From: Viscum album | Lineage: Eukaryota; Streptophyta; Magnoliopsida; Santalales; Viscaceae | Length of the DNA: 64,000 nucleotides | Direction: 5' to 3' | NCBI GenBank assembly: GCA_963277665.1 | Contig: OY728157.1 | Span: 369,162,067 to 369,226,066, forward strand | Part shown: piece after piece, positions 25,634-36,550 of the stretch | Layout: every line of letters starts with the position of its first letter | Position numbering within the stretch: the stretch's first letter is position 1 | Notes under the pieces: generated by a model | Told to the model about the DNA's origin: nothing | Databases searched by the model: none | Seen by the model: the letters and a program-made list of their open reading frames with translations, nothing else | Translations under genes and position numbers: made by a program

Positions 25634-28600
25634 TGTTATGATCCATGTTTTGAGCCAAGGTAGAATTCCATGGTAATTTGAATTTTTGCAATTTTTAGAT
25701 GGTCTATTTTGTAAACTAATCTTAAAAATGTAATTATGTGAGTTTTAGAACGTCAATGTGGTATTCTATAATGTTGTTCAGGGACCAGGGGTTAATATGG
25801 TGCTTGTTCATGTGTTTGGAGAAATAGGCTCTGAAACCTCAAGTCAGGAGGAGCTGGTAGGGTCACATAGTTAGTCTAAAACACTACTGACTCCAGTAGC
25901 AAATCATACGACATAACCCAAGGGTGTAGTAGGTTTTTCATAGTATGAACATAGTTTACCCTAATTTTGGGCATGGTCCCCATGTTAAGTGCCATTAAGG
26001 CAGTGTACATGCACTGATCATCACACGGTTGGTGTACGGTTGGGCTAACCATGTGACCCAAACCGTACAATGTATTTTTTTTAAGAAATCAAATTTATTA
26101 GATAAAAAATAAAAAATAACCAAAACTAATCTACCCTCTCCTCCCTCAATTCTTACATGACATCCCCCTCTTCCGAACCCCCATGGTGAGTGACCAACCT
26201 CCTAGTGGCCCCATTCTATGTGCTAATCAACCATATTTCTTCTGGTTTTTCATTCGATCCTTCGAGGTAAAGACTGCAGCTCCCTCCTCTTCCTCTTTTA
26301 CATCATTTCCCCCCTCTTTATTTCCCGTTCATTTTGGACAAAACCTAGGGTTAGGTTTGATCCAATTTTGGGTATTTTAGTCCATTTTTAGGGTATGTAG
26401 GGGATATCTTGGGTTATCCTTCCTCATGTTCTGACATCCACCACTGAAGGCCAAGAATTTAAGATCAATTTGGTATGCCCGTCATCAATTTCAGGTAAGG
26501 TTTTTATGTTCCTTCACTTTCGTTCAATTTTCATTATGGATTCTATGATTTTAGGGTTCCTGATAATTTGTGTAGTGCGACTTGGTCATCCTTAAGGTGG
26601 GTTTGAGTCACCAAGGATGAAGTAAACTTACCTGCATATGCATAGGTAGGAATATATATGTGTGTGTTCCCTCGTTATATATATATATTTTCACCAATGG
26701 AGATATGAATATATATATTTTTGGATAGGTGTTCTTATGTATATATATGAAAAAGATATATGTTTGTAATTGTAAACGTGTATATGAATATATGATCATA
26801 TATGTAAGGATCCCCATTTACGTATTCATGCCCATGAAAATATGTACATAGGTTATAGGTATCATTATGTATATGTAATGTTTAATACACTCGTAGGTGG
26901 GAATGAGTAGCTTCAAGTGGCCTTCGATGAAAACGTAATGTGTTGAAGCGTTCTGCTTGGCCATATTTTTCTTGAGGTAGAATCACATTCCATTTTCCAT
27001 TTAAATTTAAGGATGAATTAATTCATCACTTTTCACACCTTCCTTGGATATTAATTAGTGCTTGATGTTTTTTATAATAAATACATGAAGTGAAATGAGG
27101 TGATCTCCTCTTGGTTTAATTTTTTGAAATACTTATTTAATGTAAATTTAGTATGAATATTTATATGATGTTTAATTGTGATAAATGAATTATTTGTTAA
27201 ACAATATCATGTTTTTATAATAAAACCCCTCGTATGAGGTTTTTTTTCTTCAAAACTACAAAGTAATGTTTAGTGAACTACATCTTTCTTGGATATACAA
27301 CATGAGATTTTACTTATGCCTTTTTGTTGTTTCTAGAGTTATGAAATTTCATGGGTATGGAACTTTTAGATATTATGAAATGGATTTTCCCTCTTTCTAT
27401 ATAAATGTTAAATGATCCAAGTCACCACCTGAGTACCTATCACAACTTTTAATTGGAATTACTCATACAGGTAAATTCCTTTTTTCTAATGACACCTCAT
27501 AAGTGATCATTTATCTTTAGGGATTTATTTGTCTTTATTTAGTAAATTAAATGGATTATATTACATGGTTTTGGAATTTTCATGATTTATTGTCTTCCTT
27601 ACATGAATTAAATGGTTAAATTGAAATTTAATTGAATTGGGTGGTACGACCATACCTCTTTAGTTAAATAAACAATAACACTCTATATAGAGTGTTATAT
27701 TTGTTATGACTTGATATAATAGATTATTAAAGAGAAGGAATGAGAGGTGTTTTTCATGGAAATTTATTATAAATATTATTAAAAATTATGCATAGGTTGT
27801 GGAATGATTGTAAGTGTTTTGTTGAGCATTTCATTATCATGCTCCCTTATATTGAGTGATGAGCAGGACTACTCGCACTAGTGATACTATATGGGTGTTG
27901 GGATTTATGCACCATGTTCCAAAATTAATTTGTTGTCATGGTGTCTCACTCACCATACCGAGTATTTTTTTCATAGATTCTATCACTCTATTGTTATATA
28001 GGGAATGTACCTTATTGCATAATCATATAGGCTTGTTAGACTGGTAAAAGATGTTTGAGTTACGCCACAGTCCATCTGGAAACTAGTATTCCTGGTATAT
28101 ATCCACTTACGTCCACACATATATGTTTCATATAATTGGATGTAATATATATAATTATACTATATATATATTACTATAATATATATATATATGGTAACTG
28201 ATCATACATTCTTTTTTATAGTGATCTAAAGCAGGTAGAGTCGGTCTGGTATCTTGTTTGAAACCTAAGCTGATTTGTGTTATAATTTGAGTACTTTTTA
28301 TTGTTTTGTATTACCTGAACACTAAATATTTTATATTTAAAAAAATTATTGGGCAAGACCATGTGGGTTTCAAACCACTGATATTGTATCTCACACCATA
28401 CTCAGGTACCATTGGAACCTGAGCAGACATTATGTCTATAGGTATTGATAAAGAGAATAAATCAACATCCAATGTTTCATTCACATTACTTGTATGGATT
28501 TGGGTAGAGGAATGATCTAGTGCTCTAGATTCTCTTGGAGATAGTCGTTGGGCAGTTTTATTTTACTACATTGTATTTCTTATTATAATTCTTACTTCTT

Positions 28601-28870
28601 GTACTTATAGAATCATTTTTCATACATTCATTGTTGTAAATTTTCATTGGAAACTATTATTCATTTATTACTACTTTCACTATTTTCTATAATTTATTTC
28701 TAATATTACATAGTTTTACTCTGATCATGAGGGTATAGTTCTCTCACAATCACCTCCTTATACTCTCATTTCTCGTCGGAAGCCTCTGGCGTATGAGGTA
28801 GCACGGTTGAGGTTATGTGACCCATTGATCTGACTATAGGTTTAGCGGTAAGTCAAGCCAGGACGTTAAA
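25634..28870 (+). repeat. 3' LTR of element II
   Basis: 3,237 bp, starting TGTTATGATCCATG and ending CAGGACGTTAAA. It is the uninterrupted copy that defines the family. Near 26,488 it carries TTTCAGGTAAGG, a strong 5' splice-site consensus, after a C/T-rich stretch. Short frames inside it (26,183-26,380; 27,856-28,047) have no recognisable product. Confidence 0.75.
28140..28192. repeat. TA-rich simple repeat in element II 3' LTR
   Basis: Clustered TATATA runs broken by short spacers. The matching place in the 5' LTR (about 21,050-21,090) has a shorter version, so the tract is prone to length change. Confidence 0.7.
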
Positions 28871-30832
28871 AAACTACAGTACACTCTACTCAAACTAAAA
28901 ACATGAATAAATTATAAAAACATACATAATACCAATATTATATCACATATATATGTGATACATTCAGAAAAACACAACTCATATTGACTCTTTATTCATT
29001 ATAAAAAAAGAGGGAGCTCACCTCGCTGAATATTGGTGAAACGAAAAATCACAACACAATTAAGACTCAATAATTGTAAACTAAAATGAAGCAACACCAC
29101 TTATATATATTACAAACTATAACACTGCATGTAGATTATGTAGGAAATAAAGCAAAATGAATAGGATCTGGTCTTGACATTCATATTTAGTATAAATGTT
29201 GTACCACATTGTTTTAGAGGTTGGAGAAAATTCAAATGTAGAACACTTCATAGTTTGAGTTTCCAAATTTCATTATAGGATATGTGATATACTAAATTGT
29301 AGTATATAAGGAACACTTTCAATTTTCATGTGTCAAATTTATATATATTGAGACATGAATAATAAAGGATGTGTTAATAAGAATATGAAGAAGCTTCAAT
29401 ATTGGAATATAAAAAGTTCTGTCCAATTCTTGAGGTTATTATAACACTAAAATGGATGTAACATAATATATTTTCATTTTTTTGTCATATTATTAAGGTG
29501 TTATTTGAGGATATTAAGTTAGTGCAATGTATTAAGCATCACAGTGCTATGTCTTATAATGGTTTTGATATTTCTATCACCTTCACTATTATTTGAATTT
29601 TTATGATGGTATATCAATTTGATACTCATAATTATAGTATAATGGTGCTACATGAAGTGATTTCATAATTGCATGAATTAATTTTAATGGATGTTATAGT
29701 TTTAATATATTAAAATTTCCATTTACACATAAAGAATTAAAAAATATCTAAGATAAAAAGGTAATGTTTGTTCATATATAAAAACAATTTAAAAGGTATT
29801 AACTAAAAATTTGGAAATGAGGTGTTCAAAAAACTGAAGTTGATGAAATGATAGAGGATAACCTAGAATTTATAAATAAAAAACTTAATTTTTTTAATTT
29901 TTTAAAGGAAGATAAATGATTAAAGGGATACAATTTACCAAGAAAAATTTATGGAAGACCATTAATCTATTTATTTAAGGGAGAAGAAGTTATAGAATAG
30001 TAACATTTTATCTTTTTATTTATTCTAGAAAGATCAAGAACGGTACACAATAAGAAATAGATAAATTATAAAAATAAATATTCTCATAGAAAACTATAAT
30101 GAATAAGTGAGAACTCATTTTTTTCTATATCTTCATTATTCACTTATTATTATAACTATGTTATCACTCAATAGAAAAATAAAATAAAGAAAGAAATATA
30201 ATGGGGATGAATTTACTATATTGAAGAACATATTTTTATTTTGGTTGTGTGTTTGATTGAGGATAATTTTACAATGTGTATTACTTCATGGATTTATAAC
30301 GTGAAGAATTATTTTCTAAATGAAGTATCCATATACTATCAGTTTCTCCTACTAAAACTATGATTTAAGGTTGAATTTAATTCTATATATCATCTATTTA
30401 TCCTAATTTAAAACTACTTGTACTCGATTATGGGTGAAATAGCATCGACTTATACCTAGATTTGATTAAGTAGAAACTACTTAGTTGTTGAGGTCTATTA
30501 TAAAAGATATACAAGTCTTAGAAAAATCATATGTCAGGTTCTTTCATCCAGTTGTGTGATCCCTAGAAAGTGTGTTAGAATTCAAACCACCAAGATCACA
30601 CTGAGTATTTTTGTAGTGGACTGAGGACGGTTCTTCTAAGCCCAAACCACTATAAAAATATTATGTATCATTCTCTATACTTTCTTTATATTTTCTAAAA
30701 ATATTTAACTAAATAAAGAGGGAAAAAATGAACCAATTTAATAGAGAAGTTTTAATCAGTCTAGATTTTTAAACCAACTCAATTCACTACACCCCCTCTT
30801 GTGTATTTTTCTACATCATCCATTAGAAAACA
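28871..30832 (+). repeat. 3' LTR of element III, second part
   Basis: Continuation of 6,951-8,231 after element II. It matches 2,050-3,954. Landmarks: TATTAAGCATCA near 29,530 against 2,730, AGATCAAGAA near 30,031 against 3,137, and AAACCACTATAAAAATAT near 30,643 against 3,776. It ends GAAAACA, directly followed by LINE reverse transcriptase sequence. Confidence 0.72.
30499..30506 (+). promoter_or_regulatory. TATA box of element III 3' LTR
   Basis: TATAAAAG, 333 bp from the LTR end, in the same position as in the 5' LTR. If functional it would have driven read-through into the LINE remnant. Confidence 0.5.
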
Positions 30833-33000
30833 ATAGAGGGGTTAGGTAGATGGATAATCTATTAGATATCCTCTTTTTCACCATATAGGATTATCTTAGA
30901 AAATATATATTTTAATAGTAGTAGACTCTGGGATTATCTCACCTTCCAATGATTCAAGGCATCTAAAATACCCCATTACTCAATTATATGTTGATTTAAT
31001 GCATATATTCTATAAAGATAATGATAATTCTAATGTTATCATTAAGACTATTGTTGAGTATTTTGAATCTATTTTAGGCTATTACATAAGTTGGAACAAA
31101 TAAAATATTTTCTGTGGAAAACATAGAACTGCTAAAAAGAATTAGATTTCGATATATTTTTTTGGTGTTTGGAAGGGTTTTATTATATTTAATTATTTGG
31201 TAATTAACCTTTTTTGAAAGGTTTAATGATTCATACATTGGAGTAATTTCCTCTAATATCACTAAATAACTGAACTTATAGAAATTAAAGTTCATATCAT
31301 AAACATATCGAGTTTTTATAGTTAGTTAAGTGATTACATCGATTATTATTTATTCCTTCTATATGTAAAAATATCCTACGGATATTTTCATAAATACTAA
31401 AAAAATATATGAGAAGAATATTTTTACAGTTTATCTAGAAAAATGTTTCATGCTTAATGATTATGGTTTTTTAGGCATCAAGAAGCTGGGATTCTTTAGT
31501 GATCCCCTTATTGCGGGTTTTCTTTGGTACCTACTCTAGAAACTAGATTACACTTCTCTCTCCATTAATGAAGGATTATCCAACAGAATTTAAAAGGAAA
31601 AAATATTTTACATGAAATAAACTATTTGAAAATATTTGATGGGCTAATAATGGTTGATTATATAGCAGGTGAAGTGGGTACCCACCAGGTTCTCTATTTT
31701 GAATTTCTGGTGCACCAAATGGTTTGTTAGCACCACTGATAACTCATTCCCAGTTTAATTAGACTTTAATAATCTTAATATAGTTTAATTAAATTATTTA
31801 ATCTAAATTGAGTAATAAGTTCCTTCTAAATTGGTGGACAAAATATGAAGCTACAGCTTCAATGATAGGGATCATTGTTATGGATATCGACTATGGTGGG
31901 TATATTTATTACAAATTTTTAATATACTTACATGTGTGTATTTTCTAATTTACCTCAAAATTATATTTTTTAATTTTTTAAGGGGTTCATGTATCCCTAA
32001 AAATCTATTTTTATCTTGAATGTTTTTCGTAATCAACTTCCCACTAATGTCTATATTACTAGGGAATGTATGAAAATTACTTCATTCGATATTCTTTGAA
32101 TAAAATCCATAGATAACCATGAAAATTTACTCATATGGTATTAATTTATCAAAAATATTTTTGTTTTTTTAAACCACTTTCTATATGCACTTATGTTAGG
32201 TGAAGGTCTAAATGTTTTTATGAATGTTGTTGTTAACCTTCCCTTAAGTTAGAAAATTCATAATGTTTTTCTTTCTACAGTGTTCATGAGGTTATTATAT
32301 ATGTGGAAGGCATATAATTATATATAGTTTTATGGTCATTCAATAATCTATCAAGAAATATATTCCTACATCAATTGATATATTTAGTTGGCTTTTAAAT
32401 CTAAAACGAGTTTAATGAATAATTGTGTTTATCACATGGTTTTCTTACATATGCTAGGAGATTCATGTGTTTCAAAGAAAATGAATCATTAAAAGTGTGT
32501 TATATGGATCCCCACTCCCCATTACATCAAATTTAATATGGATGGAACTACTTTGGGTATTCTTGGTTTAATTGGATAATGAGGTATTTATAGGAATAAC
32601 AAATTATTCATCATGGGATCTTACTCTTACTTCTTTGGCTCTCATAATACTTTTGAGGGAAAAACAAGGGTTGGTATATATATTTTTATGCATGAATGGG
32701 ATTATATTTTCCATAATATATAAATTAAAAATTATTCTATACTTATTGTTAATCTAATTAAATCTGGTTCATGTAATGTGTCTTGGAAACTCAACTCATC
32801 ATGGAAGAATTGTTTAGTGTAGATGGAAGAGATAAAGATTATCATTTAACATATCTATTGGGAAGAAAAGGTGGGTTTTATACTCTTTATAAAAATGAGG
32901 TTGATGACCATGATTCCTTGTGGTCTTATCATATGAGTGAATGCCTTATGTCTCTTCATTTTTTAAACATCAGCATAGTTTTTTACACGCAACTCACTTT
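30833..33000 (+). pseudogene. LINE ORF2 fragment: RT motif B onward and RNase H
   Basis: Plus-strand continuation of the LINE of 1-869. At 30,836 the frame reads RGVR, stop, MDNLLDILFFTI and then DYLRKYI, equivalent to RT motif B (RGLRQGDPLSPxLF). VVDSGIISPSN follows. Near 31,000 LMHIFYKDND stands where the FADD catalytic box belongs, so one aspartate is lost. IKTIVEYFESILGYYISWNK, and near 31,160-31,210 VWKGFIIFNYLVINLF, match the RT thumb region ('FNYLGVPLF'). GIKKLGFFSDPL is near 31,480. A LINE-type RNase H begins near 32,500 with PHYIKFNMDGTTLGILG (first catalytic D in MDG). It continues in broken frames to about 32,930. The 3' end and poly(A) tail are not clear. Many stops: dead. Confidence 0.78.
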
Positions 33001-34554
33001 AGACATTCATGTACTTCAATTGATCTTTATTTTATTTGATGGAATGGGAAAATCTAACCCATCATCAAAAAGATTTATAATTACTATTTAAATGAAAAAA
33101 TATTATATTTTTTGGGTTTTAAAGGAAATTTTTTAGTTTTGTTCATAAAAATTTGGTTTAAAATAATATATTTCTTTATATTTTTAAAATAAAATTATTC
33201 ATTTTTTATTGTTATCTATTGAAAAAATATTGAATATATTTCATTTAAAAAATTTGTTTTACTTTAATTTTAAATCATTCAAATATTATTTTTTTTAAAT
33301 GAAAATAAAAATTTTTAGGAAATCCCAGATTTTCTTTTTTTATCATAAAATATACATTTATATAAATTTATATTTTAAAAAAATTATAAATAAATAAAAA
33401 TAATGTTTTTCAATTATTATTTTTTATTGAAAAGTATCCTTTAACATTTTTGAAATATAAAAAAAATTAAAAAAATATTATTTTATTAAATATAAAAATG
33501 AGGTTTTTATATTTAATTAATAAATGTTATATCATTTACAGAAAATAGTAATTATTTTAAGGTTTTTTAATGGAAAACATTTTTTTAAATATTTTATTTG
33601 AATTAAATATTCTTTCTATTATAATTTTATTAAAATAAATCAAGAAAGATTGTAAAGTTCTTAGTTTTGTATTCCTATCTGTTTCTTTTTGTGTTTTGAG
33701 GGATTTGGAGGACAAGGAAAAAAAATAAACCGTTGTATTATAGAAAAATCCAACATAACATGATAATCATGTCATTAAAGGTGAATTATGTTGTAATTTT
33801 TTCAATAGTTAGATTTAATTAAGTGTTACAGCTGAGGGTTAGTGAGTCTGATGGTAACTTGATATTCATATTACACCATGACTATATATATCACAACACA
33901 ATTATATATATTATGTCATATTGGATTATGTATATAATTTTAATGATTCAGCAAGTCATCATGAGAAGTTTTATGGGGACATTATATCATGTTATGGTTT
34001 TGGAGGTGCTCATGAACCAAAATATAATATTTTCCAGTTATATTGACATAAATTTTGGATCATTACAAATATATGAGTGAATATTTCTATGGGTTTATTG
34101 GAGAAAAGGTGAATGTACTATCAAATTTAGGCCAACCTTTGATCAAAATAATTTTTCAATAATGAGGGAGATTATATTATATTATGATTAGAAAAAAATT
34201 AATTTAAAAGTTAAATGGTTAGGGAAATATATTGAAAGATTTTGATTTTGATGCTATGGTTTATAGATCTTAGTTAACCTACCAAAATTATTCCATAATA
34301 TATTAAACCAAACCATAGTTTTTTTCCTTATATTTTTTTAACAAATTCAAGTTACTCTCTAACATTTTTTTTTAGATTTTATTCTTCTTGGGATACACCA
34401 TGTGAAGGTAGTAGTCTCCTTTATGAATTTGGGTAGTTGTTTTAATGATTTTGAAATCCTCCCTTCACGAGACCAGATCTAGGTGAATCAAGGTGTATGC
34501 CCTTGATTTATCCTTCTATTTCCTATTCTTCTACTACCATGAACCACTCTAATT
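33001..34554. other. AT-rich unassigned region
   Basis: 33,100-33,650 is almost pure A/T with many short homopolymers; no repeat partner or coding motif was recognised. 33,823-34,080 holds an 85-codon plus-strand frame without recognisable domain or codon bias, probably chance. 34,080-34,554 shows nothing I can assign. Confidence 0.6.
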
Positions 34555-36044
34555 TGTAACCCCTACTGAGTCTACATTGAATATGAGAGTAAACCTTGAA
34601 GTGCACCTCTAATAGGCCATGGGTTGGACACTAGCACTAAGAGTGAAAAAAAATACAATTAGACACATTACCCTAATAAATCCTAGAAACATATAAATTA
34701 AACCATTAATAAACACCATAATATAATAATAAAAATAATATCCTGTAATGCATGACCTATCATACTAATAACATTCTCCAAAATAAAATAATAAAATGTG
34801 AAACTCCTAATGAATTAATGACAACCATAACTCTAAGAAAGGAGCTAGTAATATCTATCTTAATCATCAAATAAATCTTGAAAATCTAGAAAAAAATTAT
34901 ATTTATAAGGTTTAGATTACATTTCAACTCATTAGGATCCTCTTCAAAACATCTCTTGAAAATGTAGAAGAATCCTACTAATGCCTTAATGAATGAACAG
35001 TATAACCAATAGGCACATGAAATAGGTCATCTGTCACGCAACTTCACCAAGCCACTCTCACAAAATATTGAATTTAAGTTTAATAGAATAATATTAAAAT
35101 AATATATGAATAAGGCACCCTAAAAACACTTTCCCACAACTTTTTATCCATAATTCTCCAAGTAAAAATGCCACGTGCTTCCATACCTTCTATATAACCT
35201 CATATACACATCTTTCATCACAAACTTAACCAAATAATCATTATCACATAAAACATACCACATAAAAACCACATCATTACTATACATCGTATCCTCATCA
35301 AATTAGGGTATCGTGAATATGAAGGACAACAAACTTGTTTACCCTCCTACCTTGCATGACCCCCACTAGGTATCATATCCACCACCATAACAAAATACCA
35401 TTTTTATCGCATCATTATCACATTAGGGGAACTCTAACTTCTATCCATAATATCCTATGAATCATAACTTCAAGCTATCACAAGTGATATTGTGCCTAAA
35501 ATGCATAGCAAGGAAAGGGGAGTAGTCATCCATTCATTCCCACATCAAAATGCTTGTTGAGGAAAACACCTAAAACCTAAAATATTTACGTTTTAGTAAG
35601 GTTATGTGACATAGGTGGTGTTTGTAAAAAATGACAATTAAAATACATCATATATATATATATCCATATACAAGGACCACCCATGGGTTTATACCAAGAC
35701 AACACCACTAAGGCCCTTGGCCATCATTATATCATCACTATTGATCATTAGAAATCACTTCCATCTCTATAACACAACTAACCACAATTTCCCAAATAAA
35801 AATCCCTAAGAACAACAACATCATGTTCCCATTTTATCCCAAATACCCTTCCTTTCTAGACTTACTTTTTTACTATCCACATGACATTTATTATATCATT
35901 CATTTACATATTTAATATCAAACCATCCCTTATCCAACAACCACATTTTTTTACATCCATTTCCTATTTATTTTTTTCAATAATGGTTTATATGAAACGA
36001 TTTATTAATAAATTATAACATATACCCATTATCTCCCTCGTTAT
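34555..36044 (-). repeat. Truncated LTR related to family II
   Basis: Starts TGTAACCCCTACTGAG. The next 90 bases (GTGCACCTCTAATAGG, then GGGTTGGACACTAGCAC) resemble the start of the copy at 63,218 (GTGCACCTCCCC, then GGGTTGACAACTAGTA). Both correspond to the reverse complement of the element II LTR end. About 1.5 kb remains before element IV begins, so the far end is missing or unrecognisable. No coding signal is seen. Confidence 0.4.
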
Positions 36045-36550
36045 TGATTGTCTTAGTGGACTTGTGTAGACATACCTGAGAGGGGATGAATTAGGCATGG
36101 TCAAATTTTTACAAAATTCCAAAAAAATGACTTTAACCCCTTTGTTCTTTGAAACTTTGTTGTCTACTAAGACAAATGAATCATTATTTTTTAACATAGA
36201 ACCCACACTAATATTCAATGTAAGTAAAGCAGTAAAGTATAGAACATGTTTTTTTACAAGGTTTGACCATTTTTGAGAATCCTACTCATGGTTCTATATA
36301 GGATGTCCAAATCATAGAATCTAAACTATATTTTTATCATCAATAAATTAGATTTGGGAAGGGATCATAATCTACCCTCTCATCATATTAAAATTTTCAT
36401 TTGTTCGTTATATTACATAAGTGAACATAACTTATTATTTAGGATTTTATGTTAATATACCACCATTTTCAAGTTCATCACTTCCAACACTATTTATGTA
36501 GATCACAATATATATGTGGATGTCACAAAATTAGCAAAACTGATTAGATT
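36045..36550 (-). repeat. 3' LTR of element IV, distal part
   Basis: Begins TGATTGTCTTAG, matching TGATACTCTTAG at 47,880. It aligns to about 48,368, with the landmark CACCATTTTCAAGTTCATCA near 36,461 against CACCAATTTCAAGTTCATCA near 48,284. Cut at 36,550 by a solo LTR. The 76-codon minus frame here (35,988-36,218) is not a recognised gene. Confidence 0.68.

Larger units (their letters stand above)
8232..28870 (+). mobile_element. Element II: large LTR element without recognisable genes (LARD-like)
   Basis: Outer limits of an LTR element of about 10.3 kb, once gypsy element I (8,949-19,248) is removed. The two LTRs are 3,230 and 3,237 bp and co-linear by eye from end to end. The interior (21,762-25,633) is 3.87 kb and contains no gag or pol domain that I can recognise. 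Flanks TGACT (8,227-8,231) and AAACT (28,871-28,875) may be an eroded 5-bp target duplication. Long LTRs plus a non-coding interior fit a large retrotransposon derivative (LARD); a coding interior decayed beyond recognition is the alternative. Related LTRs occur on the minus strand at 34,555, 36,551 and 63,218. Confidence 0.7.
870..30832 (+). mobile_element. Element III: SIRE/Maximus-like copia element, interrupted by element II
   Basis: Full span of a plus-strand LTR element, including 20.6 kb of later insertions. The 5' LTR is 870-3,954. The 3' LTR is 6,951-8,231 continued at 28,871-30,832. The internal region is about 3.0 kb. Seen directly: both LTR copies begin T(G/A)TTGAGTGGATACTT and end near an ACA. 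A TATA box lies 333-335 bp before both LTR ends, and long stretches (about 2,370-3,950 against 29,190-30,830) are alignable by eye. A primer site related to ATTGGTATCAGAGC follows the 5' LTR. A copia gag remnant and repeated G-rich purine tracts suggest the SIRE/Maximus lineage. No pol domain was recognised. A clean target duplication was not found. Confidence 0.72.

Noticed and set aside
33823..34080. 85-codon plus-strand frame
   Set aside because: No domain, no codon bias, AT-rich surroundings, and repeated methionine/isoleucine typical of chance frames.
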